The position numbers were made by a program, and so were the translations under genes. Below the pieces are notes generated by a model, which was given only the letters and a program-made list of their open reading frames with translations, had not been told where the DNA came from and did not search any database. From assembly GCA_021735105.1 (NCBI GenBank), contig JAIPHS010000004.1, forward strand, positions 1-28,671: a stretch of DNA of 28,671 nucleotides, read 5' to 3'. Positions 7,452-15,087 of this stretch are shown in pieces. Within the stretch, counting starts at the first letter, position 1. Each line of letters opens with the position of its first letter. This stretch comes from Candidatus Omnitrophota bacterium. GTDB taxonomy: Bacteria; Omnitrophota; Gorgyraeia; Duberdicusellales; 4484-171.

Positions 7452-8654
7452 TTATGCTCCAAATTTTTCTAATCTTAAGGCATTGGCTAAAGCAAGCGGT
7501 ACTAAATCAACTGCCGCTATTCTTGGCCCTAAAGCCCCCCTAAGACAATCCCTTTCACCAAATTTTTCTACCCTATCAATACGGCAATATTTTGACCAAA
7601 GTAAAGTTGGCACCGGATGCCAACTGTGACCGGCTAAAGAAAAAGGAGTAGAATGGTCGCCGGTAACTAAAACTACATCCGGATTTAATTTTAATATTCT
7701 TGGTATTAAACTATCAGTTTCTTCAATAATTTTTACTTTATCTTTAAAGTTTCCATCTTCGCCGTAACTATCGGTTTTTTTAACATGAAAATAAAAGAAA
7801 TCATAATCATTGAAATTCTTCTCTAAAGTATCAACTTCACTGGCTATAGTTTCTCCTGTCTCTAACACATCCATTCCCAACAATTTCGCAATCCCCCGAT
7901 ACATAGGATAACCAGCAATTGCTGCTGATTTTAGGCCAAAGGCTTCTTCCATAGAAGGCCAACTAGGATGTTTTGAAAAGCCGCGTAACAATGCCATATT
8001 GGCCGGATGCTGATCAGCCAATATTTTCTTAGCCTCATCTAAAAATTCCTCTATTAACTTAGTAGTTTTATTAATCTCCCCAGATAAACTCTTTGGCGGA
8101 TGAGGAAGTTCGCCGGTAACTTGGGGATCAGTATCGGCTATACCAGCTGATAAATCCTTACCCCGCAATACAAGTAAAAACCTATGCTCTTTAACAGTTT
8201 CTACAAAAACCTCTACTCTATCTAGCTTAATTTGGCTAAGCAACTGGCAGAGTTCTTTATTTTTTTCGGTACTAATTCTGCCGGCTCTGCGGTCTGTAAC
8301 TTTACCTTCTTTATTAACTGTACAAAAATTACCACGAGCTGCCAAGTCACCATTTTTAAGATTAAAATTTATTCCTAATGCAGCCAAAACCCCTCTGCCT
8401 ACTTGGTATTTAATTGGGTTATAACCAAACAAAGAAAGGTGAGCCGGCCCGCTACCGGGAGTAATCCCAGCTGCAATCGGCTGATGCAGGCCGCAAATTC
8501 CAATCTTTGCCAATTTATCTAAATTAGGAGTATTTGCCTTCTCAAGCTCCGTCAATCCTTGGCTGCCAGGCAAGCCGCCTAATCCATCCATAACCAAAAG
8601 TATTATTTTTGTATCTGCAGTTTTTTTAAGTTTTTGAATTATTTTAATATCCAT
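7452..8654 (-). CDS. apgM: Archaeal-type cofactor-independent phosphoglycerate mutase
   Basis: A 400-residue alkaline-phosphatase-superfamily enzyme interconverting 2- and 3-phosphoglycerate. The N-terminal metal and nucleophile segment is ILLVMDGLGGLPG. It is followed by the family blocks ANTPNLDKLAKIGICGLHQP and GITPGSGPAHLSLFGY, which carries the probable nucleophilic serine. Later blocks are YFHVKKTDSYGEDGN and the metal-binding VTGDHSTPFSLAGHSWHPVP. The length and block order match ApgM rather than the 500-residue GpmI. ATG at 8654 is preceded by a good Shine-Dalgarno (agggag, five bases away) and a promoter at 8695-8722. It is the first gene of a six-gene operon that ends with the GT4 gene. 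Confidence 0.93.
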   Translation of the reverse strand: MDIKIIQKLKKTADTKIILLVMDGLGGLPGSQGLTELEKANTPNLDKLAKIGICGLHQPIAAGITPGSGPAHLSLFGYNPIKYQVGRGVLAALGINFNLKNGDLAARGNFCTVNKEGKVTDRRAGRISTEKNKELCQLLSQIKLDRVEVFVETVKEHRFLLVLRGKDLSAGIADTDPQVTGELPHPPKSLSGEINKTTKLIEEFLDEAKKILADQHPANMALLRGFSKHPSWPSMEEAFGLKSAAIAGYPMYRGIAKLLGMDVLETGETIASEVDTLEKNFNDYDFFYFHVKKTDSYGEDGNFKDKVKIIEETDSLIPRILKLNPDVVLVTGDHSTPFSLAGHSWHPVPTLLWSKYCRIDRVEKFGERDCLRGALGPRIAAVDLVPLALANALRLEKFGA

Positions 8655-8694
8655 GACAACTCCCTATTTATATAAGTTAATAATATAAAAACTT

Positions 8695-8722
8695 ATTATA
8701 ACACTTTCTAATAATTTTTAAA
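8695..8722 (-). promoter_or_regulatory. Probable promoter of the apgM operon
   Basis: On the minus strand TTTAAA (8722-8717), a 16-base spacer and a perfect TATAAT (8700-8695). This would give a leader of roughly 35 bases before the apgM ATG. The -35 box matches consensus at four of six positions, and the same TTTAAA-16-TATAAT arrangement precedes the amidase gene at 12455-12482. Confidence 0.5.
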
Positions 8723-8802
8723 TCTACTTAGTTTATTTGAATAAACAAAATGTTAATTGGGATTTTCAACTTTTAGCTAGCTTTTTTCTACTTTAGAAGG
8801 AA

Positions 8803-9021
8803 TTATTTATGCCGGTAGGTGATTCTGCCTCTATCTAGGTCATAAGGTGAAAGTTCAACTGTAACCTTATCCCCAGCTATAATTCGAATAAAATGTTTGC
8901 GCATTTTTCCACGGGGATAGGCAAGAATTTTATGCCCGTTATCTAATTCTACCCGAAACATAGCATTTCCGAGAACTTCGATAATTTTACCCTCTGCTTC
9001 TATTGATTCTTCTTTCGCCAT
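8803..9021 (-). CDS. infA: Translation initiation factor IF-1
   Basis: A 72-residue OB-fold protein that binds the 30S A site during initiation. Length and sequence are typical: MAKEESIEAEGKI at the start, FRVELDNGHKILAYPRGKMR in the middle, and DRGRITYRHK at the end. It is flanked by a 148-base gap to apgM and by its own promoter directly upstream. No Shine-Dalgarno lies at normal distance, because the promoter -10 box is only eight bases from the ATG. The mRNA may therefore be nearly leaderless. The ribosomal-protein genes that often accompany infA are not here. Confidence 0.96.
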   Translation of the reverse strand: MAKEESIEAEGKIIEVLGNAMFRVELDNGHKILAYPRGKMRKHFIRIIAGDKVTVELSPYDLDRGRITYRHK

Positions 9022-9029
9022 ATCTTGTC

Positions 9030-9057
9030 AATATACACCTTTTTGTTTATTTGTCAA
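9030..9057 (-). promoter_or_regulatory. Strong promoter of infA, near-leaderless
   Basis: On the minus strand a perfect TTGACA (9057-9052), a 16-base spacer and TATATT (9035-9030), followed eight bases later by the infA ATG at 9021. The predicted start of transcription is 0-3 bases from the start codon. The -35 box begins immediately after the TAA of the ABC ATPase gene. Confidence 0.65.
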
Positions 9058-9756
9058 TTACCTTTGGTAATCTCCTAGGCCTAAAATATCTACAATATGC
9101 TTCATGTTTCCTTTAGTTTTTAATTTTCCTTCGGAAAGCAAAAATCCAGAATTAGCTATATTTTTTGTAAACAAAACATCATGGGTAACAACCACAAAAG
9201 TCGTCTCTGCCTTTAGTTCTAACAACCATTCACCAAGCTCTTTGCTCGTATTTAGGTCTAGAGCAGAAGTTGGCTCATCCAAAAGCAAGTATTGAGGTTT
9301 CATAATTAAGGCCCTGGCTATTGCTGCTCTTTGCGCTTGCCCACCGCTAATCTGTGAGGGATATCTGTCTGCTAAATTTTTGATTCCTAATTTATTTAAC
9401 ATTTCCTTAGCCTCTTTTTTTGCAGAACTTTCATTTCTTTTCAAAACTTTTACCGGCGCCAAACACATATTCTCTAAAATCGTTAAATGAGGAAAAAGAT
9501 ACAGCTGCTGAAAAACTATTCCAATTAAATGGCGCAACTTTTTTCTTTCCATCTTATAAATACTTTCACCATCTAAAGTGATATCGCCTTTTTGGAGAGT
9601 TAAAAATCTACCAATACATTTGAGCAAAGTTGTTTTGCCTGAGCCGCTTCTTCCCAAAATTGCTAAAATATGCTCTCGGGGAAGTCCCATGCTAATATCA
9701 ATTAAAGCAGTTGCTCCTTGGGAATAACTATAAGTTAAATCTTTTATTTTAAGCAT
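9058..9756 (-). CDS. Polar amino-acid ABC transporter ATP-binding protein
   Basis: A 232-residue cytosolic ATPase of the GlnQ/HisP type that powers the importer encoded just upstream. Walker A is GRSGSGKT (35-42), the Q-loop lies in VFQQLYLFPHLT, the ABC signature is ISGGQAQR (136-143), and Walker B is LLLDEPTSALD (about 157-167). The switch histidine lies in VVTHDV. I start it at ATG 9756, inside the end of the permease gene (8-base overlap), with aagg eight bases upstream; an in-frame TTG at 9762 is the alternative. Together with the fused binding-protein/permease it forms a complete importer. Confidence 0.93.
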   Translation of the reverse strand: MLKIKDLTYSYSQGATALIDISMGLPREHILAILGRSGSGKTTLLKCIGRFLTLQKGDITLDGESIYKMERKKLRHLIGIVFQQLYLFPHLTILENMCLAPVKVLKRNESSAKKEAKEMLNKLGIKNLADRYPSQISGGQAQRAAIARALIMKPQYLLLDEPTSALDLNTSKELGEWLLELKAETTFVVVTHDVLFTKNIANSGFLLSEGKLKTKGNMKHIVDILGLGDYQR

Positions 9757-11191
9757 TAGCAAAACCTTTTTTCTTTATCTTCCTTTCTATCCTTCCAGCT
9801 ATTTTCATCAAAGGAAAAGTAACAATGAAAAACATAATCGCGGCTATAAAATAATATTTCATAGGATTATAGGTGACACTTATTATTGATTGGGCCTGAC
9901 GGATAACTTCTCCTACCGAAATCATAGCAATTAAAGCTGTATCTTTCATTAAAGCCACAACTGCATTCATCAAGGGTGGAAGCGCAATCCTAAAAGCTTG
10001 CGGCCAGACAATAAATCTAAATATAGAAAAATTAGTCAATCCTAAAGCTTTACCTGCTAACTTTTGTCCGGGATCAACCGACATAAGCCCGGAACGGATA
10101 ACTTCAGCCATATAAGCCGAAGCATTAACCGTTAAGGTAAATATTGCTGCAGAAATAGGAGTGAGCATGATTCCCACTTGAGGCGCTCCAAAATAAATAA
10201 AAAATAATTGGATTAAAAGAGGAGTCCCCCTAATGAAATCATTAAATGTACGAACAACTAAATACAAAGGATAAATTTTTCTTTTATTAAGAATCACTCC
10301 AAAAGGAATAGACAGCAAAAATCCCATAATTATTGAAGAAAACGCAACAAATAAAGTTATTCCAAAACCTTGCAAAAGTTTTTCTGCAATAATAGCTGTT
10401 TTCATCTTTTTTTCTTTCCTGTTAGACTTTGACTCTTGCCCAAACCATTTTTTATTGATTTCCGTTAATTCACCCTTTTTTTTCATCGCAATAAGAGCAT
10501 TATTTATCTTTGCCAGCAAAGCTTTTCTTTCTTTTAAAATTGGGATTGCAATACGTTCTCTGTATAAAAGCCTACCCGTAGCCATAAAAGGTGTGTCAGC
10601 TTTTTTGATTTGATAAAACCCTACTAATCGATCAGTTACAAAACCTTTTATCCTTCTGTTTAACATATCTTGAAAAATATCTACGGTGCTTTTATAAGTA
10701 ACTACATTAATCTCCGGGTAGTTATCTTCTAGATAGTGCTGGTAGGTCTCTCCTATCCCAACTCCAACACTTTGACCTTTTAAATCTTTAATATTTGTAA
10801 ATTCACCTTTATCTTTTTTATGAATAAAAAGTTGCGCTCCAGATTCATAATAAGGAAGAGAAAAATCTACACTTTTTTTTCTCTGAGGAGTTATCGCCAT
10901 TGAACCAACAATGGCATCATATTTTTTTGCAAGCAATCCAGCTAAAATTCCATCCCATTCGGTTGTAACAATCTTTAATTCATGATCAAGATAGTCTGCT
11001 ATTTTATCCGCCACATCTACATCAAAACCAACTAGTTTTCCTTCTTGAGAATAAAAGCTAAAGGGAGGATACTTGCCAGTCAAAGCTACCGTAAAGATAT
11101 CTTTTTCTTCAGCCTGCACTAAAAAACAAGCTGTAACAAGAAAAAATACAACTAAAATTATCGTTTTTGATTTTAGAAAAGAAATGTTCAT
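9749..11191 (-). CDS. Fused amino-acid-binding protein and ABC permease
   Basis: A 480-residue fusion. A signal sequence (MNISFLKSKT then a hydrophobic run to about residue 27) is followed by a family 3 solute-binding domain (about 30-255) with FTVALTGKYPPFSFY, GFDVDVADKIA and YDAIVGSMAITPQR. Then comes a HisM/GlnP-type permease (about 265-480). It has several membrane helices and the EAA loop EVIRSGLMSVDPGQKLAGKALG that contacts the ATPase. VTAC at 19-22 could also serve as a lipobox. I chose ATG 11191 because it gives a clean signal peptide 19 bases after the PilZ stop; the longer in-frame start at 11323 would overlap the PilZ gene by 113 bases. Such fusions are known for polar amino-acid uptake. 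The exact substrate is unknown. Confidence 0.9.
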   Translation of the reverse strand: MNISFLKSKTIILVVFFLVTACFLVQAEEKDIFTVALTGKYPPFSFYSQEGKLVGFDVDVADKIADYLDHELKIVTTEWDGILAGLLAKKYDAIVGSMAITPQRKKSVDFSLPYYESGAQLFIHKKDKGEFTNIKDLKGQSVGVGIGETYQHYLEDNYPEINVVTYKSTVDIFQDMLNRRIKGFVTDRLVGFYQIKKADTPFMATGRLLYRERIAIPILKERKALLAKINNALIAMKKKGELTEINKKWFGQESKSNRKEKKMKTAIIAEKLLQGFGITLFVAFSSIIMGFLLSIPFGVILNKRKIYPLYLVVRTFNDFIRGTPLLIQLFFIYFGAPQVGIMLTPISAAIFTLTVNASAYMAEVIRSGLMSVDPGQKLAGKALGLTNFSIFRFIVWPQAFRIALPPLMNAVVALMKDTALIAMISVGEVIRQAQSIISVTYNPMKYYFIAAIMFFIVTFPLMKIAGRIERKIKKKGFANA

Positions 11192-11210
11192 AAAAACTAT
11201 TAACTTAAAA

Positions 11211-11678
11211 CTACCAATAAAGGCGGCTAAATCGCTCTGAATATTTTTTAATCCATTCTTGGGAAGCTTCTTGAAGAGATAATTGACGGCCTGACTGCAT
11301 ACTTTGGAGATCCCGATATTCACTAATTAAATACATCTGTTCAATCAATTTAACTTTAAAAGCTTCTTTAGTGCGGCTAAATTTAACACCGATATCGCAT
11401 AACCCTGTATCAGAATTTTTCTGGCAGTGGACTACATTAGCTTTAACCCTAAATATTTTAGTTTGAAAAGGTATCTTTATTTGAATTAAAGCTCCCTCAC
11501 TAACTCCGGTTTTAGAAGAAAAAAGCAAACCTCCCCTGCTAATATCTTTGGTCTCTGTTTTTTCTGGTTTTGATTTCTTTTTTAAGGAGCCTTTAATGAT
11601 AGAAAAAGTCAACGGAAAACACATTGAATGACGCAAAAATCTACGTTTTTCTTGAGCTTTATTATCAACTAAATTCAT
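11211..11678 (-). CDS. PilZ-domain protein (probable c-di-GMP receptor)
   Basis: A 155-residue soluble protein. The PilZ signature is complete: RRFLRH near residue 12 gives the RxxxR arm, and DISRGG near 45 gives the (D/N)xSxxG arm. A beta-barrel-like stretch follows (IQIKIPFQTKIFRVKANVVH, about 66-85). The C-terminal 50 residues are helical and outside the domain. ATGA overlap with the amidase stop couples the two genes. With the ABC importer downstream, the arrangement suggests cyclic-di-GMP input to envelope or uptake functions. No diguanylate cyclase or phosphodiesterase gene is in the window. Confidence 0.85.
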   Translation of the reverse strand: MNLVDNKAQEKRRFLRHSMCFPLTFSIIKGSLKKKSKPEKTETKDISRGGLLFSSKTGVSEGALIQIKIPFQTKIFRVKANVVHCQKNSDTGLCDIGVKFSRTKEAFKVKLIEQMYLISEYRDLQSMQSGRQLSLQEASQEWIKKYSERFSRLYW

Positions 11679-12445
11679 TTATTTTTACTTAATAATGACC
11701 AAAATTGAGACCAAGGAAATTCTTTGCCCGGGCAATCAGTGCGTGCGCTTTTAACTTGGCCGTGTCCTAAAATCTTGCTTTTTGGGATATTATAATATTT
11801 TCGTAGGCGATTTACCAAATACACCAAAGAATCCATCTGCTTTTCGGTAATTTTGCCGCTATTAAAATTCCCCACAAGACAAATACCAATTGCCTTAGGA
11901 TTCATTCCACCGGCCCGGCAATGAGCTCCATCTTGTTTCTTTAGCCAACGCGGAGAAACCTCAATTTGGCCGTCAAATTTGCCTTTTGTGCCATTGTCAA
12001 TAACAAAGTGATAACCGAGGCCGCGGGTAAATCCTCTTAAATTGTGATAACGATCAAAAGCTAGGGCATTACCGATATCAGTTGCGCTATGATGGATTAT
12101 AATATATTTCCATTTATCAGTTGGATATAAAGTTACAACAGGCCTAATTGGTGCTGCCTTGGGCACTAACAACTTTTGACCCATCTCAATTTTTTTAGAA
12201 TCTTTTATCTTATTCTTACGCACAACTATTTTAGAATCCACATCATACATTTTAGCTATTCGCCAAACAGTTTCTCCCGGCCCAACCGTATGAACTAAAT
12301 CCTTACGCATAACTGGCGGAGCTTTTGGGTAGTCAACTCTTTTTGAAGGTGGAACAGTTTTATAAACTGGTGCTCGGGCACAAGAAGCTAAAAAGATAAG
12401 TAAAAATATTGATAATATCTTTACTTTATTAAACTTAACATTCAT
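11675..12445 (-). CDS. LysM-containing N-acetylmuramoyl-L-alanine amidase lipoprotein
   Basis: A 256-residue lipoprotein that should cut between MurNAc and the peptide in peptidoglycan. The signal peptide ends in a lipobox, LASC, with C22 as the lipidated residue. A LysM peptidoglycan-binding domain spans about 52-95 (GPGETVWRIAKMYDV). The amidase_2 domain spans about 112-250, with probable zinc ligands H118 or H119 (IIIHHSAT), H228 (GHGQ) and C238 (TDCPG), and the family block HCRAGGMNPKAIGICLVGNF. I start it at ATG 12445, which puts the lipobox at a normal distance; an upstream TTG at 12463 overlaps the promoter. It heads the operon with the PilZ protein and the amino-acid importer. Confidence 0.9.
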   Translation of the reverse strand: MNVKFNKVKILSIFLLIFLASCARAPVYKTVPPSKRVDYPKAPPVMRKDLVHTVGPGETVWRIAKMYDVDSKIVVRKNKIKDSKKIEMGQKLLVPKAAPIRPVVTLYPTDKWKYIIIHHSATDIGNALAFDRYHNLRGFTRGLGYHFVIDNGTKGKFDGQIEVSPRWLKKQDGAHCRAGGMNPKAIGICLVGNFNSGKITEKQMDSLVYLVNRLRKYYNIPKSKILGHGQVKSARTDCPGKEFPWSQFWSLLSKNK

Positions 12446-12454
12446 AGATAGTTC

Positions 12455-12482
12455 ATTATACAAAAAATATGATTTATTTAAA
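12455..12482 (-). promoter_or_regulatory. Probable promoter of the amidase operon, near-leaderless
   Basis: On the minus strand TTTAAA (12482-12477), a 16-base spacer and a perfect TATAAT (12460-12455). The ATG at 12445 follows nine bases later, so the transcript would begin about 0-4 bases before the start codon. No Shine-Dalgarno is visible. Confidence 0.5.
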
Positions 12483-12573
12483 GGAAAGATTAAATTTATA
12501 TCAAATCACTATGCAACAAAACAGGTTCAAACAAAAATATTACATAGTAAAAATAATCTTTTAATCTTAAAAA

Positions 12574-12644
12574 TTGCCCCGCCTAGATTCGAACTAGGGA
12601 TAACTGAGTCAGAGTCAGTTGTGTTGCCACTACACTACGGGGCA
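12574..12644 (-). tRNA. tRNA-Gln (anticodon CUG)
   Basis: A 71-base cloverleaf folds completely. Acceptor arm TGCCCCG pairs with CGGGGCA, then U8-A9. The D stem is GTGT/ACAC with a GG-containing loop. The anticodon stem ACTGA/TCAGT carries loop CTCTGAC, giving anticodon CTG (complement at 12610-12612). The T arm is CCTAG-TTCGAAT-CTAGG. The discriminator is A, and CCA is not encoded. The weak U1-A72 pair is typical of tRNA-Gln. A short T-run follows the 3' end, which with the extended acceptor pairing may end transcription. The matching glutaminyl-tRNA synthetase is encoded at 20350-22029. Confidence 0.93.
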
Positions 12645-12887
12645 ATTTTTACCTTTCTTTCAAAGTTTCTTTTGGCATCAATCTCAAAGCTTTTCTTCCT
12701 TTAGTTGTTTTAAAATACTTCTCTCTCCGCAATGCGTTTTTTTATTTTTAAAATCCTCGCTGGATATCAATTCCAAAATCGCTATACCGTAAAGTTGTAT
12801 GGTTCTTTTTAGCTCGGTGAAAACTATTCTAATAGTGAAGGGATTTTTTGGCAAGCAGAGATTTCCCAACTCGAAAGTGGAAATTAG
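12645..12887 (-). other. Stretch between lpd and tRNA-Gln with a doubtful 61-codon frame
   Basis: The only open frame is 12684-12869 on the minus strand: 61 residues starting at TTG, with no convincing Shine-Dalgarno. It is rich in charged residues at the end (KQLKEEKL) and matches nothing I recognise. A short hairpin (aactattctaatagt) lies near 12823. It may be a decayed gene fragment, untranslated sequence downstream of lpd, or the promoter region of the tRNA. I do not claim a protein. Confidence 0.25.
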
Positions 12888-14201
12888 TTAGATGTGAGAA
12901 GAAAAGATTTCCGAGAGAGTAGGATGAGCATAAATTACTGTTTCTATCTCAGATTTAGTTGCTTTCTTTTTGGCAAGGGCAATCAATGTATGAATTAATT
13001 CAGTTGCCTCTGGGCCAATAATGGAAGCACCGAGCAACTTTTTATCTTTTTTGCCAAAGACTAATTTACTGAAACCAGCAATTTGGCCTAAAATGTGCGC
13101 TTTGGCGTTAGTACGAAATAGGTTTTTAGTTACTTCTATAGCTATATTCTCTTTTTCTGCCTGCAACTCTTTTAAGCCAAAGGAAGCAATTTGCGGTTCA
13201 GTGAAAATAACTTCTGGCACTAACTGATAATCAATACTTTCTGTCTTTTTGCCTAAGATAAAATCAGCTACTACTTCTGCTTCCTGATAGGCAACGTGGG
13301 CAAGCATCGGAGTATTAATTAAATCCCCTAGCGCATAAATATTGGATACACTAGTTTTAAAATGATGATCAACTTTGATAAATCCTTTCTCTAGCTCAAT
13401 ACCAATATTGGCTAGATTAAGATTATCCAAATTCGGCTCTCTGCCGACTGCTACTATCGCTAGATCAAATTTTTCTAAATCAGCCGCGGTAACTTTATGT
13501 GCAGTTAATATTTTTATACCCTTTTTTAAAAATTCTCTTTCTAGAATTTTAACTAGATCTTGATCTTGGCCTGGCAAGAGGGAAACAGCAATATCAACAA
13601 TTGTCACTTGATAACCTAAGCTATTGTAAAATTGCGCTAATTCGCAACCAATATAGCCACCCCCAATAATCAATAAGTTTTTCGCCTCTGGTAATTTTTT
13701 AAATAATCCATCACTATTCAAAATAGTTTTATTATTTGTTTTAAATCCGGACAAACCTTTAGGCTTTGAGCCCGTGGCTAAAATAAAATTTTCTGCCTCG
13801 ATTTCTTTAGTCTTTTCTTTGCTTTTGACCAAAATCTTTTTTGCTGATAAAAAAGAAGCTCTGCCAAATTCTAAATGTACTTTTTTTGCTTGAAGTAAAG
13901 ATAAGAGGCCTTTTTTGAGCAAAGCTATATTTTTGTTTGCTTTTTCTAAAATATTTTCTAAATTCGGCTTTTCTAAACCTGCATCAAGGCCAAAATCTTT
14001 GGCTCCCTTTATCTTTTTATATAAATTTGCACTTTCTAAAATAAATTTAGTAGGAATGCAACCACGATTTAAGCAAGTTCCACCTAATTCTTCCCTACCT
14101 TTATCAATTAGGCAAACTGATTTACCCGCAGCGGCTATTTTTAAAGCAGCAGTATAACCAGCCGGCCCAGTCCCAATAATTACTGTATGATATTTATCCA
14201 T
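12888..14201 (-). CDS. lpdA: Dihydrolipoyl dehydrogenase (L-protein)
   Basis: A 437-residue FAD enzyme that reoxidises the dihydrolipoyl arm of GcvH with NAD+. The FAD-binding motif is IIGTGPAGYTAA. The redox disulfide is C43/C48 in GGTCLNRGCIPTK. The NAD-binding motif is IIGGGYIGCELAQ, the second FAD motif is IYALGDL, and the catalytic dyad sits in HPTLSE (H426, E431) at the interface domain. The chain is somewhat shorter than the usual 460-475 residues, mainly at the end, but all domains are present. It is the last gene of the glycine cleavage cluster. A terminator-like hairpin lies 15 bases upstream of its ATG and no Shine-Dalgarno is obvious. Confidence 0.95.
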   Translation of the reverse strand: MDKYHTVIIGTGPAGYTAALKIAAAGKSVCLIDKGREELGGTCLNRGCIPTKFILESANLYKKIKGAKDFGLDAGLEKPNLENILEKANKNIALLKKGLLSLLQAKKVHLEFGRASFLSAKKILVKSKEKTKEIEAENFILATGSKPKGLSGFKTNNKTILNSDGLFKKLPEAKNLLIIGGGYIGCELAQFYNSLGYQVTIVDIAVSLLPGQDQDLVKILEREFLKKGIKILTAHKVTAADLEKFDLAIVAVGREPNLDNLNLANIGIELEKGFIKVDHHFKTSVSNIYALGDLINTPMLAHVAYQEAEVVADFILGKKTESIDYQLVPEVIFTEPQIASFGLKELQAEKENIAIEVTKNLFRTNAKAHILGQIAGFSKLVFGKKDKKLLGASIIGPEATELIHTLIALAKKKATKSEIETVIYAHPTLSEIFSSHI

Positions 14202-14216
14202 AAAAATCTAATAAAA

Positions 14217-14249
14217 TCAACCCCCATTTTGTTTAATTGCGGGGGTTGA
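14217..14249 (-). terminator. Terminator-like hairpin between lipA and lpd
   Basis: A perfect 9-bp stem (tcaaccccc at 14217-14225 with gggggttga at 14241-14249) and a 15-base loop overlap the last codons of lipA. On the minus strand it is followed by a T-rich run ending at the lpd ATG. It could terminate or attenuate lipA transcription, or mark a processing site. The absence of room for a promoter before lpd favours partial read-through. Confidence 0.55.
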
Positions 14250-15087
14250 ATGTTGGTTTTAGGTATTTGTCTGCCTGGTAGGAACTGCGGACATAAGTTC
14301 CTGCTTCTACATGCAAAAACCCTAACGAATAAGCTTTCTTTTTATAATACCTGAATTCTTCATCTTTTACAATTTTTTTTACAGGGTAATTACTTAATCG
14401 GGGCGCTAAGCATTGGCCTAAAGCAAGAAAATCACAATTTACCCCTCTTAAATCTTGCATCACTTGCATAACTTCTTCTTTTTTTTCTCCTAAGCCTAAA
14501 ATCAAAGCAGACTTAGTTTTAATCTCCGGATTAACTTCCTTAATTTTTTTTAATACCTGAAGCGATCTTTGGTAATCGGCCCCTTTTCTTACCCGGTATA
14601 ACCGAGAAACAGTCTCTAAATTATGGCCAATTATATCCGGCTTTGCGAAAATAACCTTTTTAATGCTAAAGGTATGAGCTTTAAAATCAGGAATTAAGAC
14701 CTCAATTGTTTCGACAGAAGGTAATTCTTTTACTTTATGAATTGTTTGATAGAAATAATCGGCTCCGCCATCAGCTAAATCGTCTCTGGTAGGAGAAGTG
14801 ATTACAACATGTTTTAAACCAAGCCTGCTTACAGCTTCTTTAACCCGGCTTGGTTCATCTTGATCAGGTTCTTTAGGCTTTCCTTTTTTTACATTACAAA
14901 ACTTACAACCCCTGGTGCAGGTATCGCCTAAAATCAAAAAGGTGGCTTGCTTTTTGGAAAAACATTCAGAGATATTTGGACAAAGAGACTCTGTACAAAT
15001 TGTATGCAGTTTTAGGCCGGAGATTAAAGATTTTACTTTATCCAGGTCTTTTAATTTTATTTTTTTCTTAAAGGCTAACTGTTGCAT
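14233..15087 (-). CDS. lipA: Lipoyl synthase
   Basis: A 284-residue radical SAM enzyme that inserts two sulfurs into the octanoyl chain bound to GcvH. The auxiliary cluster cysteines are C31, C36 and C42 (CTESLCPNISEC). The SAM cluster cysteines are C57, C61 and C64 (CTRGCKFC). The C-terminal RSSY motif, which ligates the auxiliary cluster, is at about 267-270. I start it at ATG 15087, inside the end of lipM (20-base overlap); a TTG two codons earlier is possible. Coupling to lipM and GcvH genes shows the two-step lipoylation route: octanoyl transfer, then sulfur insertion. Confidence 0.96.
   Translation of the reverse strand: MQQLAFKKKIKLKDLDKVKSLISGLKLHTICTESLCPNISECFSKKQATFLILGDTCTRGCKFCNVKKGKPKEPDQDEPSRVKEAVSRLGLKHVVITSPTRDDLADGGADYFYQTIHKVKELPSVETIEVLIPDFKAHTFSIKKVIFAKPDIIGHNLETVSRLYRVRKGADYQRSLQVLKKIKEVNPEIKTKSALILGLGEKKEEVMQVMQDLRGVNCDFLALGQCLAPRLSNYPVKKIVKDEEFRYYKKKAYSLGFLHVEAGTYVRSSYQADKYLKPTFNPRN

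Noticed and set aside
12684..12869. A 61-codon minus-strand frame between lpd and tRNA-Gln
   Set aside because: It starts at TTG, has no clear ribosome-binding site and resembles no protein I know. It is described as part of the stretch, not called as a gene.
12574..12887. tRNA-Gln as a phage or island attachment site
   Set aside because: No integrase, no direct repeat of the tRNA 3' end, and ordinary chromosomal genes lie on both sides.
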